This document shows positions 35,658-44,238 of a stretch of 64,000 nt of DNA, piece after piece (within the stretch, counting starts at the first letter, position 1; every line of letters starts with the position of its first letter). Under the pieces are notes generated by a model, which saw nothing but the letters and a program-made list of their open reading frames with translations, did not search any database and was not told the DNA's origin. Source of the DNA: Erysipelothrix anatis (GTDB lineage Bacteria; Bacillota_I; Bacilli_A; Erysipelotrichales; Erysipelotrichaceae); NCBI RefSeq assembly GCF_009828745.1, contig NZ_WTSX01000001.1, positions 238,694-302,693 on the forward strand, in the 5' to 3' direction. Position numbers and translations under genes: made by a program.

Positions 35658-36494
35658 CTAACGTTCCTTTCTAATCCACGACACCATGCGTCGGGTCGTA
35701 TATTCAGTAATCCACATTCCCATAAAGATAATTAGAATACCCATACTTGCATTCTCGAAGTTATAGGTTCCTATCGACATATTTAAGGTATACCCAATGC
35801 CTGCAATTCCAACCATTCCAAGTGAAATGGTTTCTGATGTTGTTAATTCGAATCGTAGTGCAACGGTCGCAATCAATTGCGGCATTAACTCTTGGGTAAG
35901 GCCACGAAACACCATTACAATCCATGGCGTTCCACTGGCACTCATGGCTTCAATAATGTCATAACCTGCTTCTTCAATACGCTGTGCTAGAATTCGTGCA
36001 AGGTATGAAATCGTTGGAAGAAAGAGGCCAAGAACACCCGCCTGGGATCCAAATCCGATACTTGCAGCGCCGACTAATCCCCAAATTGTTATCGGTACAG
36101 CTCTAATTAATGAAAAGAGTGTGAGTAAGACACGCGCCAACTTTGGAAACGGTGCAGTGTTGGATGCTGTCAGATAAGCAATGGGGAGTGCAAATAATAA
36201 TGCCGTCAATAATGCGACAAATGCAATTGCAAGTGTATCGATAAAACTCGTAAAATACGGAAGCGCCATGGTCCAGTTTGGATTCAAAAGCCGACCGATA
36301 ATCCCATACGTCTTATCAATGTTCGCAACAAACATAGAGAAATCGAGTTTGACATACCATAAGGACACAATAACAAGGATTGTTGCTCCAACGATAAAGC
36401 GACGGTTTTGCCGTTGCGTTGGACCATGCTTCACGCGAATGCGTTTTCCTGTGGCCTGTTGTGATGTTGTTAAGGTTAAGTCTTCTGGTCTCAT
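35658..36494 (-). CDS. phnE: Phosphonate-type ABC transporter permease 2
   Basis: The 278-residue permease has a basic, cytosolic N-terminal stretch (RIRVKHGPTQRQNRR), five to six helices, and the PhnE-type segments RAVPITIWGLVGAASIGFGS and EAMSASGTPW. It overlaps the upstream permease by four bases and forms a heteromeric channel with it. Confidence 0.9.
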   Translation of the reverse strand: MRPEDLTLTTSQQATGKRIRVKHGPTQRQNRRFIVGATILVIVSLWYVKLDFSMFVANIDKTYGIIGRLLNPNWTMALPYFTSFIDTLAIAFVALLTALLFALPIAYLTASNTAPFPKLARVLLTLFSLIRAVPITIWGLVGAASIGFGSQAGVLGLFLPTISYLARILAQRIEEAGYDIIEAMSASGTPWIVMVFRGLTQELMPQLIATVALRFELTTSETISLGMVGIAGIGYTLNMSIGTYNFENASMGILIIFMGMWITEYTTRRMVSWIRKER

Positions 36495-37264
36495 AAAATG
36501 GCCTTTCTAATTTTGTTTGAAATCATTTCAACCGTGATCATGAGTACAACAATCACAAGAATGAGTGCACTTGCATCATGGTACTTAAATAAATCCAATG
36601 ATTTCTTGAGTTCGTACCCTAATCCACCTGCTCCAACCAATCCTAAAATGGAAGACGCTTTAATATTGATTTCAAAAAGAAACAAGACCCAACCATAAAA
36701 GGTTGGAAGAAACTCCGGAATCATAACATGATGAATCAATGCTAACTTGGATGCTCCATTGGAAGTCAATGCTTCTAATGTTCCTTTATCAATATCGTCG
36801 AGTGCATCTGCAAAGACACGACTAAGAAACGATACTGAGAAAAAGACAAGTGCAACAACTCCAGCCGTTATACCAATTCCCACAATGATGACAAATAATG
36901 ATGCCCATACCATCATTGGAATGTTTCGGACAAAGGCAAGAGCCCCGCGAATCACAATTGCGACTTTCGGAAACGGTGTCGTCCGTTTCGCAATCAACAA
37001 TGCAAATCCAAATGCTAGAAGTGCACCGATGACACTTGCAAGAATGGAAACAAAGATCGTATTAAGAATTGGCTCCACATAAAGTGGTAATGCGGTTAAG
37101 TTTGGTGGTAAAAACTCCACGATAATAAAGCGAATAAAACCAGGTATCGATGTCAGAAAGACCGCAAGATTAAAATCAATCGCTTGGCTTGCAAGTATGT
37201 ATAGCCCTACAAAGAGGCCCAGTCCCAGTAATGGTTGCCATTTAGCTTTAAGTGTGTGAATCAT
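36491..37264 (-). CDS. phnE: Phosphonate-type ABC transporter permease 1
   Basis: The 257-residue permease has about six helices, RNIPMMVWASLFVIIVGIG and ALTSNGASKLALIHHVMIPE as its EAA-like loop. It overlaps phnD and the second permease by four bases each, showing a compact operon. Pairs of PhnE proteins are common in Firmicutes phosphonate-type systems. Confidence 0.9.
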   Translation of the reverse strand: MIHTLKAKWQPLLGLGLFVGLYILASQAIDFNLAVFLTSIPGFIRFIIVEFLPPNLTALPLYVEPILNTIFVSILASVIGALLAFGFALLIAKRTTPFPKVAIVIRGALAFVRNIPMMVWASLFVIIVGIGITAGVVALVFFSVSFLSRVFADALDDIDKGTLEALTSNGASKLALIHHVMIPEFLPTFYGWVLFLFEINIKASSILGLVGAGGLGYELKKSLDLFKYHDASALILVIVVLMITVEMISNKIRKAIL

Positions 37265-38163
37265 TGCGACATCGCTTCTTCAGTGAGTTTGAGTTCTTTC
37301 GACATAGTTTCGAGGCCATCATATAATGCATCGTTTGGCGCACCATACTTACCACCTTTCATGCCAAGATTTTTGAAATAATCCGGATTGGAATATGCCA
37401 GTAAGAAATCCTGAACTTGTTGTTTCACAGTGGCATCAAGATCTTCACGAACAACGACTGGTACTGCACTAATATCAACACCTAGCTCACTTCCTGCACC
37501 ACCGATAACCCGCACGCTATCTTTATCAATCACGCCATTCTCTTCAAGAATTTGTGGCATCTGGCAATAGGTTGCGCCAACATCATATGTTCCTTGGGCT
37601 ACACCAATAACTGTTTTATCATGTCCACCTGAAAATTGAATTTGTTTAAAATACGAAGATTCCAATGTTTCTAATGGAACACCAGATTCAACCAATAGCT
37701 TGTATTTAGGAATAAGATGACCTGTTGTGGATGCTGGATCACCAAAGGCAATCGTCTTTCCTTTAACATCATCTAAAGACTGAATATCCGAACCTTGAGA
37801 TGTAATGAAGCATGCAACATATCCATTATCATTAGCCATGGATGGCATCTCCACATTTGCGACTAATGAAACGCCACCTTTATTTCGTGCGACCACGTAT
37901 GAGAATGGTGTAAGTTGCACCATATCAACTTTGCCACTTGAAACAGCTTCAATCGCTGCAGAATAACTTGTTGTTTGATACGATTTAACTTCCATATTGA
38001 TTGCTTTCGATAAATCTTCTTGAAAGGCTGTGTTCAGTTCTTGAACTGCCATTGAGTCTTCAACTGGTAAGTATGCAATCGTAAATGAATCCTGAGCTTG
38101 AGAACTACAGCCAACAAGGGCAAAGAGTGCAAGACCACCCGCAATAATTTTTGAAATCTTCAT
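37261..38163 (-). CDS. phnD: Phosphonate-type substrate-binding lipoprotein
   Basis: The 300-residue lipoprotein has the signal MKISKIIAGGLALFALVGCS with a lipobox cysteine at 19. The mature part is PhnD-like (FTIAYLPVEDS, VDMVQLTPFSYVVARNKGG, GKTIAFGDPASTTGHLIPK). The serine/threonine-rich STTGH loop is the usual phosphonate-binding site in this family. It is the first gene of the operon and is divergent from a GntR-type regulator. No C-P lyase or phosphonatase gene is in the window. Confidence 0.92.
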   Translation of the reverse strand: MKISKIIAGGLALFALVGCSSQAQDSFTIAYLPVEDSMAVQELNTAFQEDLSKAINMEVKSYQTTSYSAAIEAVSSGKVDMVQLTPFSYVVARNKGGVSLVANVEMPSMANDNGYVACFITSQGSDIQSLDDVKGKTIAFGDPASTTGHLIPKYKLLVESGVPLETLESSYFKQIQFSGGHDKTVIGVAQGTYDVGATYCQMPQILEENGVIDKDSVRVIGGAGSELGVDISAVPVVVREDLDATVKQQVQDFLLAYSNPDYFKNLGMKGGKYGAPNDALYDGLETMSKELKLTEEAMSQ

Positions 38164-38192
38164 ATTTTCCTCCCGTTTATAATGGAAATAGT

Positions 38193-38221
38193 GTAGTATT
38201 TGTTTGTCAATAGGATACTAC
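38193..38221. promoter_or_regulatory. Inverted repeat in the phnD/gntR divergent promoter
   Basis: GTAGTAT (38193-38199) and ATACTAC (38215-38221) are perfect inverted arms 15 bp apart, enclosing a TTGACA -35 hexamer that reads towards phnD. The divergent GntR-type regulator is the obvious candidate binder. Confidence 0.5.
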
Positions 38222-38294
38222 TGAGGTCATCATAACACTATGTCTTTGGATTCACCGTAATGATTCTGTTAAAAGAAAGTTAAGAGGAAAATAC

Positions 38295-38945
38295 ATGAAT
38301 ACTGAACAAAATACCTATCAAATTTTACGTCAAATGATCTTAAATGGTGATTTAAAAAGGGATCAATATCATTCAGAAGTCACCCTTTCTCAACAGTTAA
38401 ATATCAGCCGTACACCCGTACGTTATGCACTAAAACAGTTAGAACAAGATTGCTTAATAACTTATCATCGGAACAAAGGCATTCGCATCCGACAGGCAAC
38501 ACCTTCAGAGGTTAAGGATGCGACTCAAATGCTACTTCTATTTGTTTCAAATGCAATCGAACCGTTACTTCTTGGTAAAGGTACGGTTAACTTTTCATTA
38601 CTAAATCAATTATGTACGCTTGGATATCAGTATCGCGATGCCAACGATATCGTCGCCTATGCTGAAACCATCCACGAAATTTATATTACATTGATGGAAC
38701 CACTCAATAACCAAACCATTTTAAATGTCTCCCGTCGCGTCTCACTTCAAACAATGACATCTGCGGTCTACATTAACCCAACTTATCGGAACACCATTCA
38801 CCCCAAACCACAAACAACAATTCAACAACTCGCTGAGTTTATTGCTGCCTTAAAAACAAAAGACACGAAACGTGCCCGGAAGTTATTTGATGCATATCAA
38901 GCATATGCGTTTGCGCAGATTGAAGAAACTGGATCCCTAATTTAA
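38295..38945 (+). CDS. GntR-family transcription regulator (FadR-like)
   Basis: The 216-residue regulator has an N-terminal winged HTH (LSQQLNISRTPVRYALKQLE) and an all-helical C-terminal ligand domain of FCD type (TPSEVKDATQMLLLFVSNAI). It is divergent from phnD and probably controls the transporter operon in response to the transported compound or a metabolite. Ribosome binding site is GAGGAAA ahead of ATG. Confidence 0.85.
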   Translation: MNTEQNTYQILRQMILNGDLKRDQYHSEVTLSQQLNISRTPVRYALKQLEQDCLITYHRNKGIRIRQATPSEVKDATQMLLLFVSNAIEPLLLGKGTVNFSLLNQLCTLGYQYRDANDIVAYAETIHEIYITLMEPLNNQTILNVSRRVSLQTMTSAVYINPTYRNTIHPKPQTTIQQLAEFIAALKTKDTKRARKLFDAYQAYAFAQIEETGSLI

Positions 38946-39084
38946 CCAGTTTTCAACCTAATGTGGCAATCAGTAACCAAGACAGAGACTCTCGATTTTC
39001 CATGCTTTTGATATTATTGTGGATCACGGCTTCTTATAATTTTAGTTATTGAAGTCACACGTATTCTTATTTTTGGGGATAAAG

Positions 39085-39132
39085 AAATAAAATAAATGAC
39101 ACAAGTCCAATTTACCTTTTGGGACTTGTGTC
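39085..39132 (-). terminator. Terminator-like hairpin after the gene at 39112
   Basis: GACACAAGTCC and GGACTTGTGTC are perfect arms with a 13-base loop. The following minus-strand tract ATTTATTTTATTTC is T-rich but interrupted. Confidence 0.5.
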
Positions 39133-39687
39133 ATTTTCATTAATATGATAATTCCTTTCGGTTGTTTCAATTACATAATAGTCAAATTCATAGGTTTCTG
39201 AATTAACGCCATCAGAAACTATAACATGGCCCGTCTTGTGTGGGGCTTTTGGCATAAATTTAGCTTCATTGCCGCCGATTAGAGCATCAAAAACAACATT
39301 GTTTCCGTCTACTGTACCGTAAAAAGGGGGAATAGTACCGTCGCTTCTAAACCCTGGAATAATTTCCTTTCCTTTTTTGCCCCAATCTAATCGCTGTGCT
39401 CTCGAATGATAATTAAATGATTTAGTTTCTGTAGAAAAATCATACTCAAACGTTAAATTTCGTGAAACAGATTCAGTAAGATTTTTAAATATTATAGGGT
39501 TAACTATTTGTGGCTTATTTGAATAATCTTCATCGTAGTCGAAATATATTCTATTATTCACTTGTAAATTAAAATGAGAAGCGTCTTTTTTTGTAAAAAG
39601 GAATATACTAATTCCAACTAATACCAAGATAACGGCAGAAGTTAAAACTACTAAAATAGTTGGCTTTGAAATTTTTTTTGTTTTCAT
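39112..39687 (-). CDS. Unknown membrane-anchored extracellular protein
   Basis: The 191-residue protein has a basic start (MKTKKISK), one helix (about 10-31, ILVVLTSAVILVLVGISIFL) and an extracellular domain of about 155 residues rich in aromatic and charged residues. No lipobox, sorting signal or known domain is visible. It is more AT-rich than its neighbours and sits next to a recombinase remnant, which suggests recent acquisition. Confidence 0.55.
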   Translation of the reverse strand: MKTKKISKPTILVVLTSAVILVLVGISIFLFTKKDASHFNLQVNNRIYFDYDEDYSNKPQIVNPIIFKNLTESVSRNLTFEYDFSTETKSFNYHSRAQRLDWGKKGKEIIPGFRSDGTIPPFYGTVDGNNVVFDALIGGNEAKFMPKAPHKTGHVIVSDGVNSETYEFDYYVIETTERNYHINENDTSPKR

Positions 39688-39823
39688 CTAAAGTCTCCTT
39701 CGAAAATCATGCTTAGTGGATAGGCGGCCTTCAATAAGCCAATTATACGAATTCTACATACTTAGTTCAAGATGAAGCCGGCAAATTTGACATGCAAAAA
39801 TGAGTAACTTTACATGATCCTTT

Positions 39824-39846
39824 AAGACGCATAAGCGTCTTTTTTG
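39824..39846 (+). terminator. Orphan plus-strand terminator
   Basis: AAGACGC and GCGTCTT pair over an ATAA loop and are followed by TTTT. No intact plus-strand gene precedes it, so it may belong to a lost gene or a short transcript. Confidence 0.55.
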
Positions 39847-39996
39847 AAATATGAAATAGTGGATTTTGACCAAAAGAGAAATACTCGGTCATTGCATTTC
39901 ATTAGAGTATTCTCAATCGGAGGATGTATAACCGTGATAAACTATGAATATTATTGCTTTCAATAGCGTTAATTAAAATGCAAGATTAATTAACAT

Positions 39997-40107
39997 GGTA
40001 TCTATAGGTTAAACAGTAAAACACAAACTATTGGTAGACAGTTAGACCTTCTTAAGAATTGCGAACGTATACTTAACGATATTGAATTTGTAGGCGGCCT
40101 CTTTTGA
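39997..40107 (+). pseudogene. Serine recombinase (resolvase/invertase) N-terminal fragment
   Basis: The frame encodes GIYRLNSKTQTIGRQLDLLK then NCERILNDIE before a stop at 40105. This fits the resolvase pattern Y.RVS...Q...RQLD.L...GC..I..D, including the Y-R-S spacing, RQLDLL and the CERI segment. No start codon, catalytic domain remainder or DNA-binding part is left, so it is a relic. Confidence 0.55.
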
Positions 40108-40266
40108 AAACGTATGACAGTATTGAATAGATATTCATTGCATGCACTCTATTTCCCAATAATTTCAGACGTCGATTAGGACACAATGAAGTGATCACCT
40201 GAATATCTTTACATCGCTTTTTAAACATAAGATGCGTATAATAGAGTTAAACGAAGAGGTGATAGC

Positions 40267-41226
40267 ATGACAATTAATGATGTGGCGCGAGTAGCTGGGG
40301 TATCTAAAAGTACAGTTTCTCGTTATCTGAATGATGGATATGTCAGCGATGAAAACCGTAAAAAAATCCGTCGAGCAATCGAAGAAACAGGCTATCAAAC
40401 TAATGTTTTTGCCCGTGGGTTAAAGACCAACCGAAGTAAATTGATTGCAATTATTTTGCCACGTTTGGATTCCTTTACATCCATTCAATCACTTAATGGC
40501 ATGAATACTGTTTTATCACATTACGGTTACCAAATGGTTGTCGTCCCTAAAAATACGATTGAAGAAGATGAGATTACATATCTTCGCCGAATTACAACCC
40601 AAGGCTTTGATGGCATCATTGTAATGGCACATGCCATTACGGATGATCATGTCGCGATTGCGAAAGCATCTCAAACCCCCATTATCTTTACGGGACAGCA
40701 TCACCCCCAGACCCGTTCCATTACTTTAGAAGATTTCGAGATTGGCAAAAAGGTTGCTGAATACGTCAATACATTGGATGTTCAAAATGTCTTATACCTC
40801 TCTGTATCTGAAAGCGATCATGCGGTAGGAGTATCTCGAAAACAAGGTTTCTTACAGCATTTAAATAAACCCGTTCGCACGCTTGTTACGGGATTCCAAC
40901 AAACCGATGCCTTTGAAGTTATGCAACGTGAGTCTGCAACTGTAAAATTTGATATTATAGTTGGAGCAACAGATAATATTGCGATTGGTGCATTGCGTTA
41001 TCTGCACGATCAACAAATCAATGTTCCTCAAACTGTAAAAGTTGTGGGAATTGGTAACTATGATTTAAGTCACTTTATCCATCCAACACTTACAACACTA
41101 CATATTGATTATCAGACGTTAGGTCGTAATGCAGCGAATGCAATGTTAGCTCTGCTAGAAAAAGACTTCACCTACACGATTGAACAAGTTCATTTGGAAC
41201 TGATCGAACGTAACTCCAGTAAATAA
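40267..41226 (+). CDS. scrR: Sucrose operon repressor, LacI family
   Basis: The 319-residue protein starts with the LacI HTH (TINDVARVAGVSKSTVSRYL) and hinge (NVFARGLKTNRSKLIAI), then a sugar-sensing domain (DFIIVGATDNIAIGALRYL-type region: KFDIIVGATDNIAIGAL). GAGGTGA precedes the ATG. It is convergent with scrA and shares a terminator with it. Palindromic operators in the scrA-scrB promoter region are its likely sites, with fructose- or sucrose-6-phosphate as inducer by analogy. Confidence 0.88.
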   Translation: MTINDVARVAGVSKSTVSRYLNDGYVSDENRKKIRRAIEETGYQTNVFARGLKTNRSKLIAIILPRLDSFTSIQSLNGMNTVLSHYGYQMVVVPKNTIEEDEITYLRRITTQGFDGIIVMAHAITDDHVAIAKASQTPIIFTGQHHPQTRSITLEDFEIGKKVAEYVNTLDVQNVLYLSVSESDHAVGVSRKQGFLQHLNKPVRTLVTGFQQTDAFEVMQRESATVKFDIIVGATDNIAIGALRYLHDQQINVPQTVKVVGIGNYDLSHFIHPTLTTLHIDYQTLGRNAANAMLALLEKDFTYTIEQVHLELIERNSSK

Positions 41227-41257
41227 AAGGACCCTATTGGGTCTTAAAGATTAAAAT

Positions 41258-41296
41258 TAAAACACCACTCATTTCGAAAGAGTGGTGTTTTTTTTA
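41258..41296. terminator. Bidirectional terminator between scrR and scrA
   Basis: AAAACACCACTC and GAGTGGTGTTTT pair with an eight-base loop, with T and A runs on both sides. A second, smaller hairpin (GGACCC/GGGTCT) lies just before it. Confidence 0.8.
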
Positions 41297-42667
41297 CTAT
41301 TGATTTACTTTCACAAACATCCGAGTCAAGATAAATGCAGTTGCAAATGAACTTGCAATCACTAAAAGATAACCAATCATTGCTCCGAAAGATTGTGTAT
41401 AAAGTAGAAGTCCTGGTATGAATGTAATACCCATCCCTGCAGGTGCTACCCCAAGGATATATGTTACGAACCCACCAACTGCTCCACCAACCATTCCCAT
41501 TGCGAAAGCTTTGGGATTGGGCAAGGTGACACCAAAGAGTAACGGTTCAGTAATTCCAAACAACGTTGATGCGGATGCAGATATTGCATTCGATTGTTGT
41601 TTCTTATTCTTCATTAATGTTGCTACAGCAATCGCCGCCCCAAATTGTCCGGCCATTGATGCAGTACCCAATGGTTGTAGTATATTAACACCTGTTTCAG
41701 TAATCAGTTGAATTTCGATAACGCTAAGCGCATGATGCATTCCTGTAATAACAATCACTTGTTGAATTGCAGCATAGAAGATTTGACCAATCCCGAAAGG
41801 AATTTGTGTTAAGAATACAACCCCATGTGTAGCATACTGTTCGACACCATGTAATAGCGGACCTACGACGAAGAGTACGACTGTGATTGATACGAGAATG
41901 GAAACGAATGGTGTAATAATCAAATCCATCATTGCAGGTACATATTTACGAACATGACGCTCAACCCAAGCAACTAACCACCCAGCAAAAATGCCTGGTA
42001 ACACGGAACCTTGGTATCCTACAATATTAATCGATAGTCCGAAAATCGAAACTACCATTGGTTCAGCACCACCAGTAGCAACTGCCCAAGCGTTTGGTAA
42101 TTGCGGTGCAACCATCATTAATCCAACAACGATTCCAAGAATCGGATTTCCACCAAAACGTTTAGTTGCAGAGTAAGTAATCAATACCGGTAAGAATGCA
42201 AAGGCAATATCTGTCAACATTCCAAACAAGGTTGCGAATTCGACAGACATTTCGACACCCATGTTAGTAAGCATACCTCGAATTCCCATTAATAACCCTG
42301 TAGTAACTAAGGCAGGAATTAAGGGAATGAGAACATCAGCGAAGATTCGCATTAGTTTTTGCATAGGTTTCATATTTGCATAAGCGTCTTCTTTAAAGTT
42401 AGAATCCGAAGGGCTTTTACCCATGAGCGTTTGAAATTCTTCATAGACATAGTTAACTTTCCCGGTTCCAATTATAAATTGATGTTGTCCCGACTGGAAA
42501 AAGTACCCACCAATGTCTTCTTTTAATGCGTCAACTTTCGCACCGTCAATCGCTGTGTCATCTTTTACAATGATACGAAGACGTGTTGCACAGTGCTCAA
42601 AATTTTGAATATTATCTTTGCCGCCCACTGATTCAAGGATGCGTGCCGCAATATCTTGATAGTTCAT
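41297..42667 (-). CDS. scrA: PTS sucrose-specific EIIBC component
   Basis: This integral membrane permease and phosphotransferase imports sucrose as sucrose-6-phosphate. The ATG at 42667 (MNYQDIAARILESVGGK) has GGAGGA at ideal distance. The EIIB domain (1-90) carries the active cysteine in NFEHCATRLRII. The EIIC domain follows, with GITEPLLFGVTLPNPKAF. No EIIA domain is attached, so a shared glucose-type EIIA is needed. It is divergent from scrB-scrK. Confidence 0.92.
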   Translation of the reverse strand: MNYQDIAARILESVGGKDNIQNFEHCATRLRIIVKDDTAIDGAKVDALKEDIGGYFFQSGQHQFIIGTGKVNYVYEEFQTLMGKSPSDSNFKEDAYANMKPMQKLMRIFADVLIPLIPALVTTGLLMGIRGMLTNMGVEMSVEFATLFGMLTDIAFAFLPVLITYSATKRFGGNPILGIVVGLMMVAPQLPNAWAVATGGAEPMVVSIFGLSINIVGYQGSVLPGIFAGWLVAWVERHVRKYVPAMMDLIITPFVSILVSITVVLFVVGPLLHGVEQYATHGVVFLTQIPFGIGQIFYAAIQQVIVITGMHHALSVIEIQLITETGVNILQPLGTASMAGQFGAAIAVATLMKNKKQQSNAISASASTLFGITEPLLFGVTLPNPKAFAMGMVGGAVGGFVTYILGVAPAGMGITFIPGLLLYTQSFGAMIGYLLVIASSFATAFILTRMFVKVNQ

Positions 42668-42684
42668 ATCGTTCCTCCTACAAT

Positions 42685-42700
42685 GTGGTATCGTTACCAC
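42685..42700. promoter_or_regulatory. ScrR-type operator 1
   Basis: GTGGTA and TACCAC form a perfect palindrome with a four-base TCGT spacer, 18 bases before the scrA start. The core GGTATCGTT recurs in operator 2. Confidence 0.6.
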
Positions 42701-42806
42701 GTTTACACCCACAGATTACCACCGTTTTTATGATAAAGCAAGCCCTTTCAACAATTTTTTCACCGCCATTGCACTCTCCATCTAGATATGGTAGGCTAAA
42801 TATGCG

Positions 42807-42830
42807 GTATCGTTCCCATTAAAACGATAC
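42807..42830. promoter_or_regulatory. ScrR-type operator 2
   Basis: GTATCGTT (42807-42814) and AACGATAC (42823-42830) are perfect inverted arms, about 120 bp from operator 1. The nonamer GGTATCGTT is common to both sites. Paired sites suggest looping repression of both scrA and scrB. Confidence 0.6.
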
Positions 42831-42852
42831 ATTGTCATGTGAGGTACATCCA

Positions 42853-44238
42853 TTGAAAAATACAAAACACACTCTTAATCATAGCACCAACAATCATTGG
42901 CGCACACAATTTCATATTCAGCCACCAACTGGACTTCTTAACGATCCCAACGGACTAATTTACTATGAAGGCGTTTATCATGTCTTTTATCAATGGCATC
43001 CTGACGGTCCAACACATGGTTTAAAGTCATGGAATCATGTTACATCAATCGATCTCGTTCATTGGACTCCAGATAAACGAATTCTTCGACCAGACTCAAT
43101 TTATGATAGTCACGGCGCCTATTCAGGATCTGCACTCGTCGTCGATGGTACGCTGCAACTTTTTTACACCGGAAACACACGGACTTCTGACGATATTCGT
43201 GTTCCTTACCAACTCAACGCACGCTTAGCAACAGATGGCATTGTGGACAAAACAGTTATTATTGACCATATTCCATCAGGATACACCGACCATTTTCGTG
43301 ATCCTAAGGTTTTCACAACAGCATACGGATACGCGATGATTCTCGGAGCACAACGCCAAGATATGACTGGAACTGCTTTGTTATATACGTCAGCAGATCT
43401 CAAGGCGTGGCACTTTGCTAAAGAACTAACGACGTCATTAGAATCTTTTGGTTACATGTGGGAATGTCCTGACTACTTCGAGTTAGAGCAAAAAGGAATT
43501 TTGCTTTTTTGTCCTCAAGGCGCCATGAATTCACCACGATCGAATACTAACATCTATCCCAATGCTTACATTATCGGAAATTATGATACAGATCATTTTG
43601 ATATGGGCAATCATACCCATCCTCATTTACTCGATTATGGATTCGACTTTTATGCCGCACAGACTTTTATTGACCAAAAGGGTCAGCGGGTGCTAATGGC
43701 ATGGATGGGAGCCGCTGAAGGAGGATATCCAAGCGATAAGTATGGCTGGGCTCATGTTCTAACACTACCTCGCGTACTCACGCTGGTCGACAACCATCTC
43801 TATCAACAACCCCACCCTAATCTCGTCGCTCTTCGTACAGATGCCGTTCCCATTAATTCCTCGTTATGCTCCTACGAGCTGATTCTTGACACGATTCAGG
43901 GTGCTTTGGACATAGATCTCTATCGTTATCAAGATGAGTGTGTTAATCTTCGTTATGATACAGCAACACAGACGTTGATTCTCGATCGTAGTGCACTTAA
44001 AAACACATATGCTACAGAGCGTGGCGAAACCCGAACACTTTGCCTCGATGAACCCCTTAAAGACCTTCATGTTTTCCGTGACACATCAACCTTGGAAATT
44101 TTTATTAACCAAGGACGATACACGATGTCTCTACGATTTTTCCCGCAACATATTGAAGGTCATGTTAAAATTAAGACACTTAACGATTCAGCAATAAAAA
44201 TACTTTACCCTTTGGAGGATGTTAATCATGATCTATAG
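42853..44238 (+). CDS. scrB: Sucrose-6-phosphate hydrolase (GH32)
   Basis: Cleaves sucrose-6-phosphate to glucose-6-phosphate and fructose in the cytosol. Motifs are LLNDPNGL with the nucleophile Asp, HFRDPKVF and the acid/base in MWECPDYFEL. The start is most likely the TTG at 42853, which has GAGGT seven bases upstream. The frame reaches back to a TTG at 42832, but that has no ribosome binding site and lies in operator 2. The family length is normal. It overlaps scrK by 11 bases. Confidence 0.92.
   Translation: MKNTKHTLNHSTNNHWRTQFHIQPPTGLLNDPNGLIYYEGVYHVFYQWHPDGPTHGLKSWNHVTSIDLVHWTPDKRILRPDSIYDSHGAYSGSALVVDGTLQLFYTGNTRTSDDIRVPYQLNARLATDGIVDKTVIIDHIPSGYTDHFRDPKVFTTAYGYAMILGAQRQDMTGTALLYTSADLKAWHFAKELTTSLESFGYMWECPDYFELEQKGILLFCPQGAMNSPRSNTNIYPNAYIIGNYDTDHFDMGNHTHPHLLDYGFDFYAAQTFIDQKGQRVLMAWMGAAEGGYPSDKYGWAHVLTLPRVLTLVDNHLYQQPHPNLVALRTDAVPINSSLCSYELILDTIQGALDIDLYRYQDECVNLRYDTATQTLILDRSALKNTYATERGETRTLCLDEPLKDLHVFRDTSTLEIFINQGRYTMSLRFFPQHIEGHVKIKTLNDSAIKILYPLEDVNHDL

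Larger units (their letters stand above)
39688..40266. other. Scar-like spacer with recombinase fragment
   Basis: The 580 bp have no intact gene. They hold an orphan terminator (39824-39846), a serine recombinase fragment (39997-40107), and the 10-mer TAGGCGGCCT near both ends (around 39721 and 40092). The stretch looks like the remains of a mobile element. The right end carries the scrR promoter. Confidence 0.45.

Noticed and set aside
42730..42760. cre-like site in the scrA promoter region (TTGAAAGGGCTTGCT)
   Set aside because: It matches cre with one mismatch in the central CG, where mismatches matter most, and overlaps no clear promoter element.
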